Assembly: GCF_038002825.1 (NCBI RefSeq)
Contig: NZ_JBBODF010000001.1
Span: 6,014,001 to 6,078,000, forward strand
Length of the DNA stretch: 64,000 nt
Direction: 5' to 3'
Source of the DNA: Paenibacillus sp. FSL H8-0048
GTDB taxonomy: Bacteria; Bacillota; Bacilli; Paenibacillales; Paenibacillaceae
The notes beneath the pieces are model-generated. The model was not told the origin of the DNA, did not search any database, and saw only the letters and a list, made by a program, of their open reading frames with translations. Of the stretch, positions 1-7,897 are shown piece after piece. Position numbers and translations under genes: made by a program. Every line of letters begins with the position of its first letter. Within the stretch, counting starts at the first letter, position 1.

Positions 1-38
1 ACCCAGGCTAACGTCTGGAATTGAAGGTTTTTTTGAAT

Positions 39-75
39 AAAAGGACGGCAAAGCCGTTTCCGCTTGCCGGAAGAC
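39..75 (-). terminator. Hairpin downstream of glycosyltransferase; dispersed repeat copy
   Basis: On the minus strand, ACGGC-TTT-GCCGT is followed by TCCTTTTATTC just past the glycosyltransferase stop, so it can act as a terminator. Nearly the same string, GGACGGCRAAGCCGTTTCC, recurs at 44249-44276. This suggests a dispersed element rather than a gene-specific terminator. Confidence 0.45.
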
Positions 76-100
76 TGGGGAGATATGAAGCTTGTAATGG

Positions 101-1171
101 CTAAAAGATAGAGAAGGAATTCATCATCTCGCGGAAGGAATGTGCATACTGATCGAATCCGAAATGCGTAACCATATGCTGACGGCCCTGATAGCAGATG
201 GCTTCACGCAGCGGGATATTATTCATCAGCTCTAATCCTTCGTTAACGGCAGCCTCTATATTGCCAATGGGGTAGAACTTGCCCGTAATATTATGAGTGA
301 TGAAGGATCTGACCCCGTCGGAATCCGTGCTGAGTACAGGACAGGAGCAGCAGACAGCTTCAGCTACCGCATATCCGAAGCCTTCTGTGACCGAGCTGGA
401 CAGCAGGAAGCCTCCTGAAGCGGCAATCGATGAATAGTAGACAGGCATCATCTGGTTAGGCATATTCGTGAACACATTCAGCCGGTCATTCAGGCCAAGA
501 GCATGCAGCTCTTCATTGAATGCCGCCTTCTGTTCATCGGAGGCCAAGCCTGGATCATGGAACATCCAGAGATGCAGGTTGGGCTTTGCTTTGCGGATAT
601 GGTGGGCAATCTTCAGGTACTCGCTCCAGTTCTTGTTGGGTTCCAGCCGCCCTACCCAGGCGATGACAGGATCAACCGGCGCCTCGGCGGGGATATAGCG
701 AAATCCTTGTACATCCACAAGGTTCGGAATAACATAGCGTTGGAGCCAGGGGCAGATCTCGATAAACAGCTCCAGTAAATGATCGGTGGGGGGAATCAGC
801 ACAGCATTGCAGAAGGATTGCAGATAAGGCACAGAATCTATAATCACATTACGGGCTTCGCTTCGTGTTCCCAGACCCTGGGACTCGTAGATCAGGATGC
901 CTCCATACCCCAGCCGGCGCAAGCGCTCCAGCAGCAGATAATCTGAGGTTACGATGATGGCGTCATAATGATGGGCATTCAGTACGGCCCTGATATCTTC
1001 ATCCTGAGGAGTGATGAATACCGGGAAGCTTACACTATTGTGAGTGCCGGACCCCGGCATGAGATAGAGTACATGGCATTCGATGCCGTTCTTTTGAAGA
1101 CTCTCACACCGCAGCCTGTTCAGGGTCTCCACCCCGCCGCTCGGTACATAAAACGTAAATAGAATTTTCAA
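101..1171 (-). CDS. Glycosyltransferase family 4 (GT-B fold)
   Basis: Predicted cytoplasmic or membrane-associated transferase that moves a sugar from a nucleotide-sugar donor to an unknown acceptor. The protein opens with a beta-strand/Gly-rich turn (KILFTFYVPSGGVETLNR) typical of the acceptor-side Rossmann domain. The C-terminal domain carries AWVGRLEPNKNW and the donor-site motif EGFGYAVAE near residue 270, the E-x7-E signature of GT4 enzymes. I place the start at the TTG at 1171 because AGGAGGGG lies just upstream; a longer frame to 1210 has no such site. Length is about 356 aa, normal for GT4. The nearest gene diverges from it, so context gives no clue to the acceptor. Family is confident, substrate unknown. 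Confidence 0.85.
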   Translation of the reverse strand: MKILFTFYVPSGGVETLNRLRCESLQKNGIECHVLYLMPGSGTHNSVSFPVFITPQDEDIRAVLNAHHYDAIIVTSDYLLLERLRRLGYGGILIYESQGLGTRSEARNVIIDSVPYLQSFCNAVLIPPTDHLLELFIEICPWLQRYVIPNLVDVQGFRYIPAEAPVDPVIAWVGRLEPNKNWSEYLKIAHHIRKAKPNLHLWMFHDPGLASDEQKAAFNEELHALGLNDRLNVFTNMPNQMMPVYYSSIAASGGFLLSSSVTEGFGYAVAEAVCCSCPVLSTDSDGVRSFITHNITGKFYPIGNIEAAVNEGLELMNNIPLREAICYQGRQHMVTHFGFDQYAHSFREMMNSFSIF

Positions 1172-1362
1172 GCTTACCCCTCCTGATCTGGACTGCCTGC
1201 GGAGAAACACAGTCTGCTGTTATATAAGATACGCCTGATTTCTCTTGCATGTGACTGTGGGGGGCGGCATTGCCAAATCCTTTCTGGATAGCCCGGCAGT
1301 GGAGGAGCCATGCTAAGGCTTGTTACGCTGCACTACATTATTCTGTTAAGGGAGATGAAGGA

Positions 1363-2106
1363 ATGTTGCGCTCGAAATTCGGCTTGTCCGTGTCTGCTGC
1401 CTTGCTGGTCGGCGCCTTAAGTATGACCGGCTGCAGTGCCGGCCATTCGGCAGATAATGGCAATATGCAGACGAAAAGTGTACGGGGGACAGACGGGCGA
1501 ATCCACGTGAACTCCACACGGGACATGAAGCGTGATGATGACTTCGGCAGCATGGAGATGAGCAAGGAATTGGCTGACCGTGTAGCGGCTATGCCGCAAG
1601 TCCGTTCCGCTAACGTTATTATGGTTGGCCGAAGCGCTTATGTCGCTGTAATGCTGGAGCATGCTTCAGGCGGAGTACACACCCGTAGTACCACCCGCGA
1701 GAAAGCTACCGGAAGAGGAACTGCTGCCGGTGTTCCCGGAATGACGGGAACAGGCGGCTCTATGGCCGGCATTCCAGGGAGTCTGACAGGCACCGGCACT
1801 GTTGGCGGTACAGGCATGGCGGCTCCCGAGGATTATCCGGGGAATGGCAATAACGGGATTATGTCCAGAAGCAATATGGGGGATGATACAGACTTGATTC
1901 CCGGGGAGATTAAGAATAAAATCGCCGCAGAGCTTAAAAAAGGTAACACATACATCGGCAATGTGTACGTCTCGGCGAACCCGGATTTCGTGGATCGGGC
2001 TGATTATTATGCCCGGGAATTCCGTGCAGGACATCCGCTCAGAGGCTTCGCGAATGAATTCCGCATCATGGCGGAACGGATTTTCCCTGCGCGCAGCGGA
2101 CAGTAA
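1363..2106 (+). CDS. YhcN/YlaJ-family sporulation lipoprotein
   Basis: Predicted membrane-anchored lipoprotein of the YhcN/YlaJ sporulation family. Residues 1-23 form a signal peptide ending in the lipobox LSMTGC, so Cys24 would be lipidated. Residues about 50-110 and 190-247 match the family pattern (SKELADRVAAMPQVRSANV, and a C-terminal block with NVYVSANPDFVDR). Between them sits a Gly/Thr/Ser/Met-rich low-complexity stretch of roughly 60 residues. The ATG at 1363 is preceded by AAGGGAGATGAAGGA; an upstream in-frame start at 1270 would bury the signal peptide. It is a single gene facing the nag operon. The family is associated with forespore membrane or cortex proteins, but the exact role is unproven. 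Confidence 0.85.
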   Translation: MLRSKFGLSVSAALLVGALSMTGCSAGHSADNGNMQTKSVRGTDGRIHVNSTRDMKRDDDFGSMEMSKELADRVAAMPQVRSANVIMVGRSAYVAVMLEHASGGVHTRSTTREKATGRGTAAGVPGMTGTGGSMAGIPGSLTGTGTVGGTGMAAPEDYPGNGNNGIMSRSNMGDDTDLIPGEIKNKIAAELKKGNTYIGNVYVSANPDFVDRADYYAREFRAGHPLRGFANEFRIMAERIFPARSGQ

Positions 2107-2213
2107 GCAGATTACTGCACATGCCTTGAATGAAGATAGTATTCCAGAGGGATATGAGGCTTATTCAAAGGACGGGCACAGGGCAGGCAAACGGTAAAAG
2201 AAGATGGACGCAA

Positions 2214-2261
2214 ACAATGCAGCCACCGTACCCGGAAAGCCGGGTGAGAGGGCTGCATTGT
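2214..2261. terminator. Bidirectional terminator between spore lipoprotein and nagA
   Basis: An 11-bp perfect stem (ACAATGCAGCC / GGCTGCATTGT) encloses a second small hairpin, ACCCGGAAAGCCGGGT. It lies between two convergent genes and could stop both. The T-run on either side is weak. Confidence 0.7.
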
Positions 2262-2304
2262 CTGTGTTTATATGGACATGAAGTAGTATCTTGCTGCCCT
2301 GGAC

Positions 2305-3498
2305 TTAGGCCTCCAGCTTGCGTCCGCCGATCCAGACGCCGCGCAGATTCAGGTCCTGATCCAGCTGCAGGATATCGCCGCGCTTCCCTGCTTCCAGCGT
2401 TCCGATAGACCGCTGCATGCCGAGCGAGAGCGCCGGGTTAAGGCTGGCAGCCTGTGAGGCCTCCAGCAGGCTTAGACCGACCTCCTGAACCAGATAACGG
2501 AACCCGCTAATCATCGTCAGTGTGCTTCCGGCCAGTGCTTCAGGATGCTCCTTCAGCGTGGCTATGCCGTCCTTAACGATCACAGGCAGGTCACCGATCG
2601 CATATTCTCCGTCGCTGAGTCCGGTTGCTGACATGGCATCTGTGATCAGCAGCAGGTTATGATTGTTTTTGAGACGGGTAATGAGGCTGATGGCTGCCGG
2701 ATGAACATGGATACCGTCGGCAATGACCTCGGCTCTGATCCGGGGATCGAACAGTACGGCACCGGCCGTTCCCGGCTTGCGGTGATGCAGCGGCGTCATG
2801 GCATTGAACATGTGCACCGCCTGGTTCAGTCCGGCATCGGCAGCGGTAATTACCTGCTCGAATGTGGCATCTGTGTGGCCAAGCGCAGCCGTAATGCCAT
2901 GCTTGCGCAGCCACTGGATCGCTTCCAGGGCAGCTTCACGCTCAGGAGCCAGGGTGACCTGACGGATCATTCCCGGATACTTGTGCTCCCATTCCTCCAG
3001 CCATTCTATATTAGCCGGAACGATATGCTCAGGATTCTGCGCTCCAGGCCATCTTACGCTGATGAACGGTCCCTCCAGATGGACACCTGCCAGCCTTGCA
3101 TAAGGCATGCCGCCTTCACGGGAACGATAAGCATCCACCTCGGCCAGTACCTGATCGATGTCTGCCTTGGAAGCCGTCATGGTTGTAGCAAGCATAGAGG
3201 TCGTCCCGTGTGAGGCATGGAACCGTGTGATGGTGTCGAGAGCATCTGCATCGCTGTACATGAAGTCATGTCCGGCTCCGCCGTGCACATGTACATCAAC
3301 GAATCCGGGGATCAGCAGACCTTGCGGCTCCCGGGTGACTGTCTGCCAGCTCTCATAAGCTGCGGGCAGCCAGGAAGCTTCTCCGGCATATTGAATCAAG
3401 CCATCCGCTACGGCAATTACACCCTGTTCTATGATTCCGTCAGGAGTCAACACCTTGCCGTACAAAAGTTCTCCGTTCATACCGTTTATTTCAGCCAT
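2305..3498 (-). CDS. nagA: N-acetylglucosamine-6-phosphate deacetylase
   Basis: Cytoplasmic amidohydrolase that removes acetate from GlcNAc-6-phosphate to give glucosamine-6-phosphate, the substrate of the NagB encoded just upstream. Visible metal and substrate motifs, in order, are DVHVHGGAGHDF (about 67-78), HLEGPF, LGHTDATFE, HMFNAMTPLHHR, DGIHVHP and TDAMSATG. The 397-residue length is standard. The start ATG overlaps the end of nagB by 13 bp and has GGAG about 8 nt upstream, so the two genes are translationally coupled in an RpiR-nagB-nagA operon. In this order the gene serves recycling of cell-wall or chitin-derived GlcNAc. The call is secure. Confidence 0.96.
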   Translation of the reverse strand: MAEINGMNGELLYGKVLTPDGIIEQGVIAVADGLIQYAGEASWLPAAYESWQTVTREPQGLLIPGFVDVHVHGGAGHDFMYSDADALDTITRFHASHGTTSMLATTMTASKADIDQVLAEVDAYRSREGGMPYARLAGVHLEGPFISVRWPGAQNPEHIVPANIEWLEEWEHKYPGMIRQVTLAPEREAALEAIQWLRKHGITAALGHTDATFEQVITAADAGLNQAVHMFNAMTPLHHRKPGTAGAVLFDPRIRAEVIADGIHVHPAAISLITRLKNNHNLLLITDAMSATGLSDGEYAIGDLPVIVKDGIATLKEHPEALAGSTLTMISGFRYLVQEVGLSLLEASQAASLNPALSLGMQRSIGTLEAGKRGDILQLDQDLNLRGVWIGGRKLEA

Positions 3499-4214
3499 TT
3501 GGCGGCTCCTTCATCCAGCAGGACGACCACATTCGGATGGCTCTGAAGCAGCGAAGCGGGGCATTGGGTGGTGATCGGGCCCTTCAGCGCATTTTTAACC
3601 GCTTCCGCCTTCTCTTCACCGCGGACAAGCAGTACAATCTGCTTCGCTTTGAGAATGCCGCCGATGCCCATCGTTACCGCCTGACGCGGCACATCCTCTA
3701 CACGGTCGAAGAACCGGGCATTGGCTTCCAGGGTCTCTTCCAGCAGATCGACGACATGCGTTCCGCTGCTCAGGCTGGCATCCGGCTCGTTGAAGCCGAT
3801 ATGACCGTTGCTGCCGATGCCGAGGATCTGCAGATCCACCGGACCGTTATCCTCCAGCAGCTTGTCATACGCACGGCATTCGGCCGCAAGATCGGGAGCA
3901 TTTCCGTTAGGCACATGGGTGCGGGCCAGGTCGATATCGATATGATTGAACAGATGCTCATTCATGAAGCTCCGGTAGCTCTGCGGATGATCCACAGGCA
4001 GTCCGACATATTCGTCCAGGTTGTAGGATGAGGCTTTGGCGAAGCTGACATTGCCCTTGCGGTGCATCTCCACCAGCTTCTCGTACACCCCGACAGGGGA
4101 GCTTCCGGTAGCCAGCCCGAGAACAGCTCTGGGATTGCTCTGCAGCAGACTGGCGATCAGGTTAGCTCCTGTGGCTGCGAAATCTTCTTCATGCTGAAAT
4201 TTCAAAATATTCAT
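3486..4214 (-). CDS. nagB: Glucosamine-6-phosphate deaminase
   Basis: Converts glucosamine-6-phosphate to fructose-6-phosphate and ammonia, linking amino-sugar breakdown to glycolysis. The 242-residue protein carries the family's phosphate-binding GLATGSSPVGVYE (about 33-45), the catalytic-base region YNLDEYVGLP, and the active-site block ILGIGSNGHIGFNEP. Its ATG overlaps the stop of the RpiR regulator by one base (TAATG) and its 3' end overlaps nagA, so all three are one transcript. The length matches the short Firmicute form, which lacks the allosteric GlcNAc6P extension of enterobacterial enzymes. Confidence 0.96.
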   Translation of the reverse strand: MNILKFQHEEDFAATGANLIASLLQSNPRAVLGLATGSSPVGVYEKLVEMHRKGNVSFAKASSYNLDEYVGLPVDHPQSYRSFMNEHLFNHIDIDLARTHVPNGNAPDLAAECRAYDKLLEDNGPVDLQILGIGSNGHIGFNEPDASLSSGTHVVDLLEETLEANARFFDRVEDVPRQAVTMGIGGILKAKQIVLLVRGEEKAEAVKNALKGPITTQCPASLLQSHPNVVVLLDEGAAKWLK

Positions 4215-5092
4215 TAGATTTGACCTCCCCGTTTATGACGGTAATGTTGGACGTTCCGGTAAGATTGCTCAAGCCTGGGGATGAAATCCCCGAACCGGGC
4301 ACTGACCATGCCGGTGAACAGAATATCGATAATATGCAGCTGTGCGATCCGTGACGCCATATCACCGCGCCGCATGCCCTGCTCTAGAGACGAGGAGAAC
4401 AGGGGAATATCAGCGAGTGTAGCCAGAGTACTGCTTCCATAGGAGGTTAACGATACCGTGGCTGCACCGCTCGCGGCTGCACAGGTTAAGGCATCCACTG
4501 TCTCCGGGGTCTCCCCCGAATAAGAGACTGCGAAGGCCACATCGCCGGAAGAGAGTGAGGAAGCGGAAGTAATCTGCATATGGGAATCGGCAAAAGCGGT
4601 GCAGTTCACGCCAATGCGGATCAGCTTCTGATAGAAATCCTGGGCGACGATGGATGAGGTCGCCATCCCGTACAGATCGACCCGCCGGGCTCTGCACAGC
4701 AGATCAATGACCTGCTGCAGCCGGCCCAGATCGAGCAGCGAGGTGGTGTCCCGGATCGAGGCCAGGTGGTTGGCCTGCATGGCCTCTACAATGAATTGCA
4801 GCGGATTGCCGGCCACGATGTCCTGATAAGAGGAGCTGCCGGTCTCCGGCGAGCCGTCGCTATGCGCCAGCTCAGCCGCCAGCTTGAGCTTGAAATCGGG
4901 ATAACCCTTGAAATGCAGCGCTTTGCAGAACCGCGTAATCGTCGCCGTGCTGATGCCGCATTCCTCCGCCAGCTCCGTGATGCCCATATGGACAATTTCC
5001 CCGGGCGAGGCCAGAATGCGCTCAGCCAGCTTGCGTTCCATTTGCGACAGCTTGGGCTTGTCATGCTCCAGAGCATGCAGAATGGGAGACAA
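4214..5092 (-). CDS. MurR/RpiR-family transcriptional regulator of the nag operon
   Basis: DNA-binding regulator with an N-terminal RpiR helix-turn-helix (residues about 1-77, including MGITELAEECGISTATITRFCKAL) and a C-terminal SIS sugar-phosphate-binding domain (about 130-260, with VDLYGMATSS and AVSYSGETPETVDAL). It is the first gene of the nagBA operon, so the likely effector is GlcNAc-6-P or GlcN-6-P and the likely target its own promoter. The start is a TTG preceded by GAAGGTGAG; no ATG gives the full HTH. Two AT-rich palindromes lie 120-170 bp upstream and may be its operators. Family is certain, effector inferred. Confidence 0.9.
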   Translation of the reverse strand: MSPILHALEHDKPKLSQMERKLAERILASPGEIVHMGITELAEECGISTATITRFCKALHFKGYPDFKLKLAAELAHSDGSPETGSSSYQDIVAGNPLQFIVEAMQANHLASIRDTTSLLDLGRLQQVIDLLCRARRVDLYGMATSSIVAQDFYQKLIRIGVNCTAFADSHMQITSASSLSSGDVAFAVSYSGETPETVDALTCAAASGAATVSLTSYGSSTLATLADIPLFSSSLEQGMRRGDMASRIAQLHIIDILFTGMVSARFGDFIPRLEQSYRNVQHYRHKRGGQI

Positions 5093-5212
5093 GCACTCAC
5101 CTTCTTTACTATAGATTCAGATTCATGTAGCTTTCTCTACTTACCCGAATGAAAATGTAGAAATCGACATGCGGAAATGGGCAGGTTAAGTTTTGGCCTA
5201 AAGCTTACTCCT

Positions 5213-5258
5213 GAAATTATTTTACATAATAAACACAATAATTAAGAAAATTATTTTC
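5213..5258. promoter_or_regulatory. Paired AT-rich palindromes, candidate RpiR operators
   Basis: GAAAT-T-ATTTT at 5213-5223 and the perfect GAAAAT-T-ATTTTC at 5246-5258 sit 33 bp apart, start to start (about three helical turns), upstream of the RpiR-nagBA operon. Same-face spacing and near-identical sequence suggest cooperative binding. No clear -35/-10 pair was identified nearby. Confidence 0.4.
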
Positions 5259-5299
5259 ATAATCAGAATAAAACAAATTGCGGAAGGTTGCAATAGGCA

Positions 5300-5620
5300 G
5301 TTTGGCTTAAGGCTGCTCTTGGGCTGGATTAAGGAGAGGGAGGTGTGGATTTGTGATAGGGGAGTGGAGGGAGGGTGGAAGGAGGAGGAAGGAAGGAGTA
5401 TTGATAAGAGGAAACAGTTGGATTTTTGTTACTTGTTAACTCATCATTCAGTTTTTTGTGAAAATTAATTGGATTTTTGCTGCTTAGTTTTACTCAAATT
5501 CCATTTTGAGCTGATTGCGGCAATAAATAAATGCTGTTTTTCCATCTATCATCTATAAAAAGGATTCTACTCTTTTAGTAAGTGACGTTTTTCCACCTAT
5601 TCATTTCTGCTTAAGGCATT
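5300..5620. repeat. Noncoding region with degenerate direct repeats
   Basis: About 500 bp separate the nag operon start from the end of efeU. A purine-rich run (5330-5400) is followed by two copies of TTGGATTTTTGYTRCTTRGTT-type sequence (5417-5437, 5467-5489) and two of a TGCTGTTTTTCCATCTATCA-like sequence (5532-5551, 5583-5602). No coding potential is seen. It resembles dispersed intergenic repeat material. Confidence 0.5.
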
Positions 5621-5660
5621 GGCAAGAGGAATGCGGCTAACCCATATGGCAGGAAATACA

Positions 5661-5705
5661 AAAAGCTGCAATCTGCGCGTTTGAAGGCACACGCACAGAT
5701 TGCAG
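5661..5705 (-). terminator. Rho-independent terminator of efeU
   Basis: A 15-position stem with one mismatch (CTGCAATCTGCGCGT / ACGCACAGATTGCAG) is followed on the minus strand by GCTTTTTGT. It lies 20 nt past the efeU stop. Confidence 0.85.
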
Positions 5706-5725
5706 TTTTTACATAATTAGTATGT

Positions 5726-7540
5726 TTACTTAGTGATCCCGTTTGCGGCCTTCGTTCTGTTGGCAGCCCGTCTGCCGCGCAGCAGCTCCCATAGGATGAG
5801 GACAAGAATGAGCAGTTGCGGGATGGTGGTCTCCCAGGTCGGATACATGCCAAGCCAGCCGATGGAGGGCAGGCTGTGCCCGGTATGGGCTGGCAGCTTG
5901 CCGGCGATCTGCAAGGCGTGAAGACTCTCACCGAGGAAGCGGAACACCAGATAGTAGATCAGCACTGTAGCAGCGCGGAAGAAGGCAGCAAGCGGCAATT
6001 TGGCACTCAGTGCAATCATGGCATAGCCGAGGATGATCAGGATCACCAAGGCACTGCCAATCCCGAGCAGCAGCTGAGAGGTGTCAATGGCCGGTGCCAT
6101 CCCTGCGTAGAAAATCGTAGTCTCCGCCCCTTCGCGCAAAATGGCCAGCGCAGCGATGAAGAACAGGTACCACAGATTGCCTTTGGCAAGGGCGCCTTGC
6201 ATCTGGAGGTCTACATATTTATTCCAGGCTGCTGTGCTGGATTTGCCATGCAGCCAGCGGCCGACGGTGAGCATCATGACCACGGCGACGAGACCGGTGA
6301 TGCCTTCGATCAGCTCGCGTGCGCCGCCGGAGGCGGCTTGGGAGAGGGAATAGGTCAGCAACACGGCGAGGCCGATGCTTGCGGCCAGACCTGCCGCCGC
6401 GCCGGACCATACCCAGCGGCTGGCTGCCGGTACTGCTTCGCGGCGCAGATAGGCAAGCAGGGCGGCGAGTACAAGAATCGCCTCCAGCCCCTCCCGCAGC
6501 AGAATAAGTGCCGCATCCCATGCGGTATATGTCTGTTCCCCGGCCAGCGGCGTCAGCTCAGAGAGCATCGTATCCATAAGTGATAGTGCTTGGTCCAGCT
6601 TCGGAGGGCTGGAGAGCAGATAACCGGTGACGGCGGTGCTCTCGTTCTCGATGCTGGCATAGACCTTGGGTGAAGCCAGCTGGACCTGGCCTTCGGCCGA
6701 AGGCCAGGCAGTGATGAACTGCTCCATGATATCAGCGGCTGCTGCGCTGTCTCCGGCCTGGGCGGAGGCGGAGGCTTGTTTCAGATAGCTGATCAGCCCC
6801 TCGATGGAAGCTGGCCTCGGCGCACCACCGGTATCGACGGCTTTGCCTTCGCTGTAGCCGGACAGCAGCGTCACCAGCGCTTCCGCTTCCGCCTGCGCGG
6901 CCTCTCCGCGGACCGGCTCTGCCTGCAGCGCAATGCGCAGCAGGCTCATCTTCGTCTCCAGCAAGCCGTAGACGGCGGGATTGTCCGCCCGGATGCCGCG
7001 TTCCGCCGGCGTCCAGCCGTTCACCACGGCGCGGTAGGCTTCCGCCGCCGCGGCCCAGTCGGCGCTGCGCGCCGCATCCCGCGTGCGCTCCGCCGCGGGC
7101 AGCAGCTTCGCCGCCGCTGCGCGTCCGGCGGTGCCCGTGTTACCGCCGCCTTCGCCTGCGGCGGCGGTAACATAAGCGTCCACGCTGCGGGCGAGCGTGG
7201 ACAGGGCCGCCTTGGCGGGCGCTCCGCCGCCGCCCGCTAAGGCTTCCGCCGCAGCGTCCAGCGCGGCGTCCACCACAGCAGCCGGACCGGCGAGTGCCGG
7301 GTCCGGCTTGCTCTTGTTCGCGCTGCGCCACAGCGCCGCGAACGATTCGACATCGGCCGCCGCCGCCTCCCAGCGGCTCTGGCCGGCCTCGACCAGCGCG
7401 CTGCCTACAGGCGGCAGCAGCTCATCCAGCGGCGCGCCTGACGCAGAAGCCGGCGCGCCGGGGAGCAGCACAAGCAGGCAGAGGAGCAGCAGCGCTGCCC
7501 TGATCTGCCGCCAGGAACCATGTGTAACTGTGATCTTCAT
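5726..7540 (-). CDS. efeU: FTR1-family iron permease with extracytoplasmic N-terminal domain
   Basis: Membrane iron permease of the EfeUOB (YwbLMN) ferrous-uptake system. A signal peptide (about 1-32) leads into a roughly 310-residue Ala-rich extracytoplasmic domain. The FTR1 permease domain then runs from about residue 345 to the end with seven or so hydrophobic segments. Both iron-binding motifs of the family are present: REGLEAIL at the first FTR1 helix and REGAETTIF near residue 465. I choose the ATG at 7540 because GAAGGGA sits 9 nt upstream; a TTG at 7558 is less well placed. The gene follows efeO and efeB on the same strand but is separated from efeB by about 360 bp containing repeats. 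It may therefore depend on read-through or its own promoter. Confidence 0.92.
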   Translation of the reverse strand: MKITVTHGSWRQIRAALLLLCLLVLLPGAPASASGAPLDELLPPVGSALVEAGQSRWEAAAADVESFAALWRSANKSKPDPALAGPAAVVDAALDAAAEALAGGGGAPAKAALSTLARSVDAYVTAAAGEGGGNTGTAGRAAAAKLLPAAERTRDAARSADWAAAAEAYRAVVNGWTPAERGIRADNPAVYGLLETKMSLLRIALQAEPVRGEAAQAEAEALVTLLSGYSEGKAVDTGGAPRPASIEGLISYLKQASASAQAGDSAAAADIMEQFITAWPSAEGQVQLASPKVYASIENESTAVTGYLLSSPPKLDQALSLMDTMLSELTPLAGEQTYTAWDAALILLREGLEAILVLAALLAYLRREAVPAASRWVWSGAAAGLAASIGLAVLLTYSLSQAASGGARELIEGITGLVAVVMMLTVGRWLHGKSSTAAWNKYVDLQMQGALAKGNLWYLFFIAALAILREGAETTIFYAGMAPAIDTSQLLLGIGSALVILIILGYAMIALSAKLPLAAFFRAATVLIYYLVFRFLGESLHALQIAGKLPAHTGHSLPSIGWLGMYPTWETTIPQLLILVLILWELLRGRRAANRTKAANGITK

Positions 7541-7897
7541 CGGGATCATTCCCTTCAAGTTTAGCGAGTAGGGGTCACTTGCAACGGACTCAGCTGCGCT
7601 TATTTTAGCACTATTAACGTTTCTGCAAGTTGAACGGACTCAGTGGAGCTTATGTACAAAAAATTGGGAGGAAAACGCCCGCTGTAGCGGAAATAAGCGC
7701 CGTGTAGTCCGTTCGAGTAGCTGAATATGCTCGAAAGAGAAAATAAAGGCCTCTCAGTCCGCAGCGATCAGCCACCTGTCCGTCCTCTCCGGTGCCCGAA
7801 TCGCCGCAGCACCGGTGTCCGAATCGCGGTTGCACTTCCAGCCTCAGAATCCCTGGGCCCCAGCCTCCTCAGCATCACCCGTCACAGCCTAGGTATT
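7541..7897. repeat. Repeat-bearing gap between efeB and efeU
   Basis: CAACGGACTCAGCTGCGCTTA (7577-7597) recurs as GAACGGACTCAGTGGAGCTTA (7633-7653) and, inverted, as TAAGCGCCGTGTAGTCCGTTC (about 7695-7715). The last two can fold into a long hairpin. A second direct repeat, CCGGTGYCCGAATCG, lies near 7790 and 7812. No gene is seen. The arrangement is typical of dispersed intergenic elements inserted between operon genes. Confidence 0.55.

Noticed and set aside
6141..7571. Several plus-strand Arg/Pro/Ala-rich frames opposite efeU
   Set aside because: They mirror the GC-rich Ala-rich N-terminal domain of EfeU and carry no motifs.
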